Positions 21,298-32,814 of a stretch of DNA of 64,000 nucleotides are shown one piece after another (position 1 is the stretch's first letter; the number at the start of each line of letters is the position of its first letter). The DNA is from Diospyros lotus. Lineage: Eukaryota; Streptophyta; Magnoliopsida; Ericales; Ebenaceae. The stretch lies in NCBI RefSeq assembly GCF_014633365.1, contig NC_068350.1, positions 14,361,787 to 14,425,786 on the forward strand, read 5' to 3'. The notes under the pieces are model-generated. The model searched no databases and was not told the origin of the DNA. It saw only the letters and a program-made list of their open reading frames with translations. The position numbers were made by a program, and so were the translations under genes.

Positions 21298-24081
21298 TGT
21301 AAGCACCCCCGCCCGGATATCCCTCAATCACCCGGACTACCCGAACGGAAGCACTTATGGAAGGAGAAAGAATGAACCACAAGACAAGAACCACTCTAGC
21401 ATGCATACACAAAAATAAGAACAGCGAAAGCGAAGCTAAACACATGCATGCACTACGAGTACCCCACTAGCACAGCGATCACATGATAAATAAATGAACA
21501 CAAACTCCTGTGCCAACATACACGAGACTCGAGGAAAGACCTAGCACAGTACAAAACAATAGAGTAAATCCTACTCAACTATCAAAGTTGACAAGGACTG
21601 ACAGGACTGCCTGTACACCATACTGACTCTGCCGCTAAAAGCTAACTTCCTTGCCATGGCCCACGCTGCCACTACTTGGAATGATGGAAAGCAAAGTGAG
21701 TCAAGAGACTCAGCAAGTATAAAGAAAAGAAGGCTGAAAGTTGTATAGATCCAATAAGCTTTCCCCCAGAACGCCAACCCCCAAGCACACACAAGCTATG
21801 AGACGTTACCACATAATAGTATGGCATAATGAAAGCACATACCGGTCCTTGGGGCCCACACAAGATACACGACACCCAAGTCCCATACCAACCTACCGCT
21901 ACCCTGAAAAGGTAACATAAATCTCCAACATACCTGTGCGCACTGTCTCGGGTCGGTGCTCCTGTCACCCGTGTGTTCGTGTCGGTACTCCTGACACTCG
22001 AGCCATAGGCTCCCTCGAAACGGTCCTCCCATCCGAGAACTGATAACTACCAGTAACCATGCAATGCACATAAAAATGCAATGGCGTAATGAGCATCAAC
22101 GTAATACACTGGCGCCCATACATCCAGGCATCAGGCCATGCTCTGCCCACATAGTAAACCCCACGCGATGCATATGCCCGTGCTGGATGCAACCTAACCA
22201 CGCTAGAATGCCCATGTCCAAGCATACTCAGTAAATGAATATCCCCACATGCAACCCGTACCTATGTGCATAACAAACCATAAATGGTAATACAGCATAT
22301 CAAACCGTGCAATATATCACATACTGACAGAGCTAACCAGCAGTGTCTGGCACCGGTCAACAGTCAATGACTAGGAGTGTCTACCTGACGGTCCATATCA
22401 GGGCCGTACAATAGTCTACCCTAACGTCACCAAACAGCCGACCCCTGCCCTGCTGCTCGATAACTCTAACCGAACAATAAATAAACCCGAGAAAATCATA
22501 AATAAACCCGCATGTTTAGGAACCTAGTTTCCAAGCTAAGTTCGACATCATTCCGAAAGGAATGGGGGCAATACAAACCCCCGTAGGCTCACAACAAATA
22601 AAACTCTAGAAGTCCCAGATTTAATTTAAATTAAAACAAATGAATAATAACACAATAAATAATGCTAGGCGCCGAATTAGAGTAAGGGAGGGAATAAAAT
22701 ACGAGAAACTACGGAGTCTCTCACGGGAATTAAAGAACATGAGGAGAGGGTTAGGAACTTGCCTTTACACGGTTGTTTCTTGTCTTTCTTGCACTCCCAC
22801 TGTGAAGTAAAACGTTTAATAGCTATTAATAAAACCATGGCTTACATTAATTAAATCTAACCGTGAAATATAAATAATTTAGCCATCTAAATCCCATGTA
22901 GGCGCACCACAAATAAAATCCCAATAAATCTCATATTTATTTTAAATTAAATCACGCTAATAAAATCCTCATTTCATATAATTAATACGCGAAACTGAAA
23001 CGAATTGAAGGAAGACGAGGGGTTCACAAAATGGAAAGAAATCGTAAAGGTAGAGGGAGCTTGCCTTGTTTAAACTGATTATAGCGTTTTCACGCTTAAA
23101 CACCACCAAATTAATACACGCTGTAAAATAGATTAAACTCTCAAAATTAATAAAATTGAGCCCAAAACAAAATTTCAACCGTACAAAATGATTAATACAT
23201 AATTCTTTACTTACCTGGCTAATTAAACCGCGATTAAATAGCGTTTAATCTTCAATTTCCTTTCAAATTTCTCCATTTTCTTCACTGAGCGCGCCATCTT
23301 TTTCTGCCATTTTTTCCTCTGCAATTTGCTGCTCGAAGAAGGCCGAAATCGGCCTTTAAATTGGCCAAAATAAAAGGCTGGGGCGCGGCCACGTGGCAAC
23401 CGCTGGGCTGCACAGAAGGCCACTGCCTTTGGGGCCAAAACGACGTCGTTTCGGTCCCTCCCTTGGCCAAATTAAATTAGCAAAACCTAGCTTTGCACGT
23501 GCCCACGTGGATTCGATCCCCCGTCCCCCGCCTAGTCGCCCTCGCGCGCGTCCCCTGCGCTTACCCTCAACCTATATAAGCCTTCAATTAAATTTAAAGT
23601 GACCCGCGGCTCTTTCTCCGAATTTGCAGCAACGTCCAAAACTTCTAAAAAATGACACTCTTGCCCCCCAGAACTTCCGAATTTAGCATATACACCCCTA
23701 ATTTTAACTTTCACTTATTTCACTTCCACCCCTAAATTTTCAAAAAATCCACTAAATCAATTTATTTTCCCATTTTCATAAATACTCCCAATTAAAATAA
23801 TTATTTTCTCAAAATAACATAAATAAATATTTCCTTAAGTCTCCAAATACCCAAATAAATTATTATTTCCTTTAAACCCACAAATATTTAATAATCACCA
23901 CAAATACGATAATTAATAATGATTAACCATTCTCAAATAATTTAATTAATTACCTTTAATTCCCTATTTTCCTCAAAACCACATAAATAAATTATTCCTC
24001 TTAAATTCCCAAATATTTAATAATGTCCTCTAACACCGGTTTGAATAATTATTATTTATTCTCAAATTTTGAGATATTACA
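21298..24081 (-). mobile_element. solo LTR of a gypsy-like family, minus strand
   Basis: On the minus strand it opens TGTAATATC at 24081 and closes GGGGTGCTTACA at 21298, 2784 bp, with TTTTT on both sides (a 5-bp match, weak because it is a homopolymer). A TATATA box lies at 23573-23578. A GCAAGTTCC word near 22760 and a TGCTGAGTCTC-TTGACTCAC segment near 21700 match the body plan of plant gypsy LTRs. There is no internal region. Several minus-strand open frames (21571-22225) are chance frames in the LTR. Confidence 0.8.
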
Positions 24082-24869
24082 TTTTTGTACTCTTTCTTTC
24101 GCCTTTTAACCTAAGGAAAAAAGTGAGGAGTTATTATTGTGGGGTGCCCTAAAATTTTCATAAGCTTGTGAATCATAATTCCCCAGGTAGCCTTTAGGAA
24201 GATAGCCTCCTGAGCCCCCCGAAGGGTCTGTTGGGAGCAATCTGGCCTCATTCATTTTGCTAAGTTCGAAAACACCCTTTGAGTCTCCCAAACGAAAGCA
24301 TTTGGTGGCCCCAAGGCCCTCTTCGAGACCACCCAGAGACAATCATCGGGGACTTGCCCGAAGACATCCCTAGGCCCTCTGACCTCTCCCTAAATATAAC
24401 TCTCGATGCATCTTTTATACCTATTCGTGGGTCCCACATGTTCGTCTATAAATATCAACATCCTTGAAGGCAAATGGATCTTTCTCTCAACTCTTACGAG
24501 CCATTTAGATCTAACCATTTCTCTCTCTAAAACTCATCTGGAACACCCCTGACTACTCTTCGAGACTTACGAAAGATATTACCTAACATATACATTGGAC
24601 ATAAGACATTCACATGCATATTCTTGTACATCACTTTTGGACTGTTGTCTGACTTAAGTATTAGAGGGGCGTGGGGGAGTCTCTCACATGCCTTTTGGAC
24701 ATCTCTTGGGCTCGCAAGCTAAGGCAAAACCATGATCCCCAAAGGCTTATCTCCCTAAAGACTTTAAGGGGCATCCCACTATCGTCACCCAAAAGACCCC
24801 ATTCGGGCAAGTTGTCCTGAAGGCCCCGAGACCCTTTCTGGGCTCCAATTGTTTTAGTCTTTTAGAATT
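24082..24869 (+). mobile_element. LTR-like fragment with TATA box (Tat-type words)
   Basis: A TCTATAAATATC box lies near 24449, and GTCTGACTTAAGTATTAGAG at 24651 closely resembles GTCTGACTTAAGCATCAGAG of the gypsy element B LTR (35136). This suggests the R/U5 part of a Tat-like LTR. It is cut at 24870 by the CACTA element and resumes after 26318. Confidence 0.5.
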
Positions 24870-26318
24870 CATTACAAAAAAATTGATTTTTTGTGGCGGT
24901 TTTAAAAATCGATGCAAAACATGGTATTTTGCGGCGATTTTTCAAAATAACAGTAAAATTCATTAAAACATTTAATTTTATAGCGGTTTTCAACAAATTG
25001 CACTAAATTTAGAAAATAATTACATAATTAAAAAATTAAATTAAATTTCGCGGCAATTTTTTAGAAACTGTTGCTAAATTCAAAAATAATTACATAATTA
25101 AATAATTGAAATTAAAATAACATTTGCGACAATTTTGAAAAACAGCTGCAAAATTCACTAAAAAATTGAATTTAGCGACGGTTTTTAAGAAACCGCCAGT
25201 AAATTAAAAAATAATTAAATAATTTAAAATTAAAATTAAATTAACATTTGTGGTGGTTTTTCAAAATCGTCGCAAAATTCATTAAAAATTTAAATTTTGT
25301 TTTTCAGAAATTGCCGTTAACTTCAAAAATAATTAAATAATTTAAAATTAAAATAAAATTAACATTTGCAGTGATTTTTTTTCAAAACTATCACAAAATT
25401 TATTAAAAATTGAATTTAGCGACGATTAATTAAAAGAAAATCTTAAAAAAAATCTTAAAAAGAAATTTAAAATTTAATTTAAATTAATCCCAAAATTCAT
25501 TAAAAAATTAATTAAAAAAATAAAAAGAAATTTAACAAAATTTTAATAATTTTTAAAAATATATAAAATCTTTTTTATTTTTAATCAATTAATTTATTTA
25601 ATTTAATTCAATTAATTTATTCATTTATTCTTTTAAAAAATAATCAATTAACTAATTTTTTTAATTTAAATTAAAAAATATAAAATATAATTATAAAAAA
25701 TAGTGGTTGGATTAGTATATAATTTATAGACACCAATATATAATAAGGAGGTTTCGCAAATTAGATGGTTTCGTGAGCGCATGTGTAGGGAGGTCCAAGG
25801 TTCGAAACCAGGGAAGTGAAGGCTGAAAATTTTATTTCCAACATCACCACGTGGCACGCAGACATGCTACCACATGGCGCGTAAGCCCGCGTGGACGCTC
25901 GTGGGGCTGCACGCCCGGCCACTTGCGCTTGCGAGAAATTAATTTTTTTTTAATTTTTGCAATTGTTCTAAAAATCGTCGCTAAAATTAAATATTTTATT
26001 TTATTTTTTAATTTTTATGACAGTTTTGAAATTGTCGCTAAAATTCAAAATTTTTTTAATTTTTGCAGCGATTTCAAAATAACAGCTAAATATTTTAAAA
26101 ATCGCCAATAAATCACTTATTTTGCAGTGGTTTAAAAACCGCCGCAAAAAAAATAATTTGCGCGGTTAGTCCAATAGTTGTTGAAAATCGTCGTTAAATG
26201 TTTCGCGACACCTAATTTAGCGACAATTTTGAAAATCATCGCTAAAACTCTTTGCGATAGTTAAAACCGCTGCTAAATACAAAAAAAATTATCGTTATAT
26301 GCTGACTTTTTTGTAATG
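24870..26318. mobile_element. non-autonomous CACTA (En/Spm) element rich in small palindromes
   Basis: The ends are CATTACAAAAAAA on the left and, reversed, CATTACAAAAAA on the right: CACTACAAAAA with one C-to-T change. The 3-bp flanks ATT and ACT fit a CACTA duplication with one change. The interior is a decayed tandem array of roughly 125-bp units, each holding GCGACGGTTTTT and its mirror AAACCGTCGC. No transposase is present. A B-box-like GGTTCGAAACC lies near 25799 beside a GC-rich insert (25840-25930), possibly a captured tRNA-like or SINE piece. Confidence 0.75.
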
Positions 26319-26566
26319 ACTGTAGCTTCGACCCAGTTGACCTCGCCGACAATGTCTTAGATCCTTAAGTCTAATGAAAGACTCTAGTTTAGTTGATTTA
26401 AGGCAAATAAATATAATTTTTATAATTTAATAACAACAGATGAAAAAAGTGTGAACGTCATTTGGCTTCTCAAATTTAGTTAGGTTTTAATAAATTTTAG
26501 TTAAATTTTAATAATTAATAATTAGACTTTAACATTTAAAATTTAATATTAACTATTTATCAAATT
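26319..26566. other. short AT-rich intergenic stretch
   Basis: It continues the sequence left of the CACTA element (CTGTAGCTTCGACCC...) and then turns AT-rich. It supplies the left AAATT flank of element A. No gene is visible. Confidence 0.4.
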
Positions 26567-27498
26567 TGTTGTTACACGGTTACAACAATAATTTTGTAAA
26601 AGGGAAAACTGCCGATGGATGACTCTCGTGTGGCTGATCCGAGCGATGGATGACTCTTTCGGGCCATGAGTGACGTGTGGATTGTCCAAACGATGAGTAA
26701 TTTTGGGAGAGATGGGTGAGTCTCCAGGGGTGGAGTGACAGTGATAGATGAGTCTCTCGGGGGTCATGGCAGTAATGGGTGAGTCCCTTAGCTAATTTGA
26801 GAGCGATGGATGAGTCTCTCGGGGGTCACGGCAGCGATGGGTGACCTGCTGGAAAGAAAATCGATTAGGGGCGCGGGTGAGAATCCCCGCGTGGACCCTC
26901 TGATGCTTAAGTTAGTCCCTCGTAGAAGTGAAATGCTTGAAGACAAAAAGTAAGTACGAGAATGAGAGGTTGCATACCGAATAAGAGAAAAATAACCCAT
27001 ATTTATAGCGATGGGAGTGGCATCCATGTGTCGATTGGCCCACTTTTCATGGCGAATATCTCGGAGACGATTTTAACTGAGTCTTGCAAGGTTATTGGCG
27101 CGAGGGTGCATGGATGCAGACACGCAAACGGGCGCAAAAAAGGGGGCGCGCATTAGGCACCCCTGAGGGACCTCCCTCGAGGGTGTGCAATACCCCCGAG
27201 AGAGGTCTCTCGGGGGTGGAGGCGCCCCCCTACGCTGCTGCTTGGCAGCAGAAAGGGGGGAAGCGACCATGTGGCCACTTCCACTTAGCCATGTCAGGCT
27301 GCTTCATACGGCCTGCCCTTCTCCATGCTGCTGCATGGCAGCAAGAGGGGGGCAAGCGGCCACAGTGTGGCCGCTTCATGCGGCCTAGGGGGGCCCCCTC
27401 CTGGCTGCTTCAAGCAGCCAGGCTTCCCATGTGGCAGCTCTTGGGGCTGCCACGTGACATTTATTTATTATTTTTTGATAATTCTTGAAGGCATAACA
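26567..27498 (-). repeat. 3' LTR of element A
   Basis: 932 bp, TGTTATGCC...CAACA on the minus strand. A TATAAATA box lies at 27000-27007 (minus). It holds a near-perfect palindrome, CCCCCGAGAGAGGTCTCTCG, around 27194-27217. Compared with the 5' LTR it lacks a second palindromic unit of about 34 bp. Confidence 0.88.
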
Positions 27499-29231
27499 AT
27501 TGCTCCCTACTCTTTCTATTGGGTCTCCCGGGAGGAAGAGTATTTTTCCTACAACACTGTCATATTTTTAAGAGGTTATTTTTCCTCTTTATTTTGTAGC
27601 AATATCTTCCTTCACGTCTTTTATAGCTATCTTTGGCATTTTGCTCCCTGTGTGCCCTTAGAAAAGAAGGCTTGAGCTTCTCATTTAGTCATTGTTTCAA
27701 CAACTCTTCTGTGTTATTTGTGGCTCTGGCATTTTCGTATTTTAACTCCTCATAAGCGCTATGGCTTCAAGTAGATGTGGCAGAGTCTTCGAATGATGTG
27801 TTGAAACTCCTGCCCTTGCAGCTGTGGTCCATGCATTCAGTTCTTCATCTTCTAAGAGTATAAACACGATTTCTTCATACGCTACCAACTCTCGAGGTGA
27901 CGGGTGCTCGGAAAGATCTTCAAATCAAGTCAAGGGTGACCATATCATTACTGTCTCGTATATGTATCTACATGTTGCCGAGAGATGAATTGGCGTATTG
28001 GGGAATTTTCTCCGAATCCAAAGGTGTTCGTGATGATTGTCACTTTATTTTCTAGTTTGTTGGATTACTTGCAAAATGATGAATATGACATCTCTTCTTG
28101 TAGGGCAACAATTATTGTATCATTCGGACGCCAGGCGAAATAGTGTAAGTCATTTGTGGGGCCGTTGAAATTATGCTCCCTCGATGTATCGCAAGATAAC
28201 GGTTTCATGTCTTCTCGTTGTCAGGCTACTTGCGAGGCAATGGGATGTTCTTGCCTACTCATCGCCAGGTTATGAACGGGGCAATGAGCCTTTTTGTTAA
28301 TATGGCGTGGCTCTCTAGCTTCAAGTGTACATGCTCACTGGTATTGTGAGCGCAGTGTCTAAGTTTGCAATATTTTATTTTTGCGGTTCGACATGATGCC
28401 TACATCCGCAATTAATTTTGGTATTTTCTTGTTGCTGTTCGACTTGTTGTTTTCACCTTGTGGTTGGACTATTAGCAAGACAACAGGTCTTTCTATGTTC
28501 ACCTCGTTGTCGGGCTAGTAGTAAGGTAATGGCCCTTAGGTTACCAGGCGAAGCAGCGTAGGTCGCTCACGGGGCAACAAATATTATGGCTCATTTCTAT
28601 CGGACTTTTTGCAGGACAGTAATTTTATTTTCACCCCATTGTCAGGCCATGTGCGGGACAATGTCTTATTTTCCCCCTATTGTCGGATTACGCGCGGGAC
28701 AATGGGCTTGTTATCTCCCTCGTTGCCAGGCGATAAGCAAGGTAACGGGCTTTTAGCTTTCACTTCATTACCGGGCTATGCGCGGGACAATGAGCTTTTC
28801 GTTTTCACCTCCTTGCCAGGCTGTGAGTAGGGCAATGGGCTTTTAGATTTCTCCTCATTGTCGAGCTATGCACAGGACAATGAACCTTTAGCTTTCACCT
28901 CGTTGCTGGGCTATGAGCGACAACATCTTATTTTTCCCTTATTATCGGACTACGCGTGGGACAATGGGTTTGTTATCTCCCTCGTTGCCAAGCTATAAGC
29001 AGTGCAACGGGCTTTTAACTTTCTCCCAATTGTCGGGCCATGCGCGAGGCAATGGGTCTTCGTTTGAAAAGGAACCTTGATGGAATCTGGTGGTTAATAG
29101 TGGATGCCATAATGATAATTTATTCGCAGAAGTGAGTACAAGCATTTTGATGTGGTTCAGCCAAATGTGCCTATGTCCACAATACCATTTTAGACTCATA
29201 TTATTACGATTCAAATAAAGGGAATAATACA
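27499..29231 (-). other. non-coding 3' interior of element A with a ~45-bp minisatellite
   Basis: From about 28230 to 29050 a degenerate unit of roughly 43-48 bp repeats some 15 times: CGTTGCCGGGCTATGCGCGG, then GACAATGGGC, then TTTTAGCTTTCACCT-like spacing. It takes the place where pol would be. The bases from 27499 to about 28130 show no gene. Short open frames such as 28609-28830 only reflect the repeat. Confidence 0.75.
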
Positions 29232-31773
29232 ACTTAATCTTGCATAGTTTGCTTGGCAATCGATAAAGTCTCTTCACTTTGTTTCCCTTTTGTAGATGCA
29301 ACATAGCACGTGCAGGCCTTCCGTTGATCCCCTCGGACTTGTCCCACTCCTTGGGGTGTAGGAAATTTCATCAACAGATAGCAGGAAGAGACTACGGCTC
29401 TTATGTCGTTGAGCAAGGGACGACTAAAAATTAGATTGTATGCAGTTGATGAGGCTTTAACCACCATAAAGCAGGCTTGGCGTGTTGTTCTCTAAGGATC
29501 AGAGCCCAATGTGACTGGCAACTGAATTGAACCAGCCACTGAGACAGGCTCCTCGGTAAAACTATATAAAGGGGAAGAGATATTTTTCAATCGATCTTGT
29601 GAAATGTGCATTTGCTCGAAGCAATTCCAATAAATGAGGTTAACTGAGCTACCACTGTCTACCAAAATTCTCTCAATTGGGTGCTTTGCAATGATAGCTG
29701 AGATTACCAATGGGTCATCATGTGGAATGATTATATCTCCTCTGTCGGCAGGTGTGAACATAATGGGCGCTTCATTTTCTCTGACCTCCATTACCGAATT
29801 GACCTGGTAGTCCAAACGGGCATAAGTTTTTCGGGAAGAGAAGCTATCACCAGCCAAGGTTTCGCCGCCCGAAATGACATGTATAACCTGATATGTTGGT
29901 TCATTATCCAGAGGGAGATTTTGTCTGTAGTCGCTCCCTCTCTCTTGTTGTCTTGGATTATGTATTTCCTGTGTTTCAAGCCTCTCTTCCCTTCTTTGTA
30001 TCTCCCTATTATTTTCCTCTTCTTCTCGTACATATCTTTGTAAGTGCCCTTCTCGGATAAGCATCTCAATTTGATTTTTCAACTCCCTACATTGATCAGT
30101 GGAATGGCTACGAGTACCATGGTATCGACAGTACTCATCCTGATTCTTTTCTATAGGTCGATCCACCTTTTTTGGAAGTCTGATTAGGCTTGATCCTTCT
30201 ATGGCTGCCAATATGGTAGACCGAGGTTGGGTGAGCCGGGTATAGTGATTGAACTATAGGGCCTGACATCATCCAATCTTCGGGTCCTCTCTTGTCGTCG
30301 ATTAAGGTCTTCTTTAATATCTCGCTCCTTTCTTTTCTGCTCCCCATCTTCATTTCCCCCTACCGTTCTTATCATCTCCGTATGGAGTATGTACTTATTA
30401 GCCCTGACAAACAGGTCTGCCAGAGATTTCGGAGGGTCTAAAGACAATGATTCTTGCAAAGGGGTTAGTCGTGTCCCTTAGAACATAGCAGACACTGCCA
30501 TTTCAATCGGTAAATTACAGATCTCAAGTGTGGCATTTCGAAATCTGTCTACGTAGTGGCATAGGGTTTCTTTATTCCCTTGTCGAATGCTAAGCAGATA
30601 TGTCGCATCTTTCTTTCTCTGACTGTTAATAATGAATGCTTTGATAAACTTCGTTTTTAACTGGCAGAATGAAAAGATGGATGCTTCGAGTAAGCCGTTA
30701 AACCAGGCCAGAGCGTGCCCAGTCAGGGTTAATGGAAATGCCCTGCACATTATCTCGTCGTCCCATCCATGAAGCATCAGTAAAGATTCATAATTTTGCA
30801 CATGATCATAAGGGTCGTCCCTGCCTGAATAAGGATTTATTTGAGGCATCTTAAACTTTCTCGGCAAGGGTTTCTCTATTGCTTCTGCCATGAATGGTAG
30901 TTTTCCTCTAGATTGTTCCTCGAAAGTGGGTAATAACTTATTCTGTTGTAGCACCCGCTCAATCATCTTTTTCATATCGGCTGCCTCCCATGCACTAAAT
31001 GCAATAGGGTTGTCATCAGGCCCATCATTCTGCTTGGTTGCGGGTTTGGAATCCCGACCTCTTTCCATAGGAGTGCTGGCTACTGTTTCAAAATATCTTC
31101 CTCTTTGTGGGCTTCGCCTTTTTGTCTTTCGACAATCAGTTCCTCCATGATTTTCTCGATGGGGAGAAGTTTGGCTATGAGCTCCTCTTAAAGGAGATCT
31201 TGATTGATTGTTTCTAGTAGGGACAGGTTGAGCGTGAGTTTCAGGGCTCGCTTCTCGATAGGAGCCGTTCCCTAGTACCTCCTGACGAGCCCTGTGGGAC
31301 GGAACTGTTTCTGGTATGAACTTTCTCAATGTGGCTGGGATTGACTCGTGAGGGACCAAACTTTGCAAAATACCAGCCATTTCCCGAAGAGCTTGTATTC
31401 CTTCGGCATGTTGTTGTCGTAGGGCCTCGTACTCAGCCCAAGGAATGATGGATGAGATCTACATACTTGAGTAGGGTCCCGAGAAAACATATGAGGCTGT
31501 TAGAGGCGACACCTGAAGTTGGACCCCAAATGGGTGAGAGGGCTCTGGAAGGGGCGGCTGCTGGTGAGTGAGGAATGGGTGACCCTCACGAGAGGATTGA
31601 TGGGTGAGGGACGGTTGACCCCCATGGGTGAGGGGCGGATGGCCCCTATGGATAAGGGGTAACGGACCCTCATGGGTAAATTGATGTTGATCTTCCACTC
31701 GAGCGAGGGTCTCTCGTCGAGGTGATTGGGCACCACGGGAGAGGGTTTGACAATTACTTCGGGTTTGAGCCAT
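29232..31773 (-). pseudogene. Gag-protease polyprotein of element A
   Basis: Gag packages the element RNA and the protease trims Gag. The frame starts MAQTRSNCQTLSRG at 31773, after an LTR, primer site and leader. An N-terminal region of HGGHPPLTH-like repeats is followed by the retrotransposon gag domain (PRKFKMPQINPYSG to SLADLFVRANKY, about 30890-30400), a zinc-knuckle-like YCRYHGTRSHSTDQC near 30130, and the protease motif ILVDSGSSVN near 29640-29668 with the catalytic DSG intact. Three in-frame stops (about 31458, 30477, 29488) each replace a Gln seen in element B, all C-to-T, and the frame shifts near 30200. Coding similarity to B stops near 29232, before RT. Confidence 0.9.
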
Positions 31774-31810
31774 AATGAGGGAATAGTTTTATAGCTTTTC
31801 GTTTGCGTTT

Positions 31811-31826
31811 CCCACAGACGGCGCCA
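31811..31826 (-). other. primer binding site of element A
   Basis: On the minus strand TGGCGCCGTCTGTGGG lies two bases inside the 5' LTR. Its first nine bases are complementary to the 3' end of plant tRNA-Asp, the usual primer of several Tat-type elements. Confidence 0.7.
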
Positions 31827-31828
31827 AT

Positions 31829-32814
31829 TATTGTTACACGGTTACAACAATAAATTTGTAAAAGGGAAAACTGCCGATGGATGACCCTCATGTGGCTGAT
31901 CCGAGCGATGGATGACTCCTTCGAGCCATGGGTGATATGTGGATTGTCCAAACGATGAGTAATTATTGGGAGAGATGGGTAAGTCTCCTGGGGTGGAGTG
32001 ATAGCGATGGATGAGTCTCTCGAGGGTCACGACAGCGATGGGTGAGTCCCTTGGCTTGTTTGAGAGCCATGGATGAGTCTCTCGGGGGTCATGACAGCGA
32101 TGGGTGACCTGCTGGAAAGAAAATCAATTAGGGGCGCAGATGAGAATCCTCGCATGGACCCTCTGATGCTTAAGTTAGTCCCTCGTAGAAATGAAATGCT
32201 CGAAGACAAAAAGTAAGTACGAGACTGAGAGTTTGCATACCGAATAAGAGAAAAATACCCCCTATTTATAGCGATGGGAGTGACATCCATCTATCAAGTG
32301 GCCCACTTTTCTTGGCGGATATCTTGGAGACGATTTTGACTGAGTCTTGCAAGGTTATTGGCACGAGGGTGCATAAATGCAGACACACGAACGCGTGCAC
32401 ATTAGGCACTCCCGAGGGACCTCCCTCTGGGGTGTGCAATACCCCCAAAAGAGGTCTCTCGGGGGTGTGAAAGTACCCCTGAGAGACATCTCTCGGGGGT
32501 AGAGGCGCCCCCCCCCCCTCCCCCCCCCACGGTGCTGCGTGGCAGCAGAAGGGGGCGAAGCAGCCATGTGGCCGCTTCCATGCGACCATGTCTGGCCGCT
32601 TCATGCAGCCTAGGCCCCCCTCCACGCTGCTGCGTGGTAGCAAGAGGGGGGCAAGCGGCCACAGTGTGGCCGCTTCATGCGGCCTAGGGTGGCCCCCTTC
32701 CTGGTTGCTTCAAGCAGCCAGGCTTCCCATGTGGCAGCTATCACGTCGCAACTCTTTGGGGTTGTCACGTGACATTTATTTATTATTTTTTTGATAATTC
32801 TTGAAGGCATAATA
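31829..32814 (-). repeat. 5' LTR of element A
   Basis: 986 bp. The outer end has TA in place of CA on the plus strand (a C-to-T change). A TATAAATA box lies at 32263-32270 (minus). It carries two adjacent palindromic units (around 32445-32500) and a C-run near 32508-32528, where the 3' LTR has one unit and a short C-run; this accounts for most of the 54-bp length difference. Confidence 0.88.

Larger units (their letters stand above)
26567..32814 (-). mobile_element. element A: gag-protease-only Tat-like gypsy retrotransposon
   Basis: The two LTRs at 31829-32814 (5') and 26567-27498 (3') flank a 4.3-kb interior read on the minus strand. The target duplication is perfect: AAATT at 26562-26566 and 32815-32819. 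The interior codes for Gag and an aspartic protease and then switches, near 29230, to non-coding repeats; there is no RT, RNase H or integrase. It therefore needs enzymes from a full relative, and element B at 34375 is the same family. In the first 170 bp the LTRs differ at about 14 places, mostly C/T or G/A, so the insertion is old. Confidence 0.9.

Noticed and set aside
21571..22225. Overlapping minus-strand open frames up to 98 codons
   Set aside because: They lie in a solo LTR, mutually overlapping, with no domain.
25790..25812. tRNA gene
   Set aside because: Only a B-box-like word is present; no cloverleaf or A box at the right distance could be built.
27084..27675. Overlapping plus-strand open frames up to 134 codons
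   Set aside because: They run antisense through the element A LTR into its interior and have no counterpart in element B.
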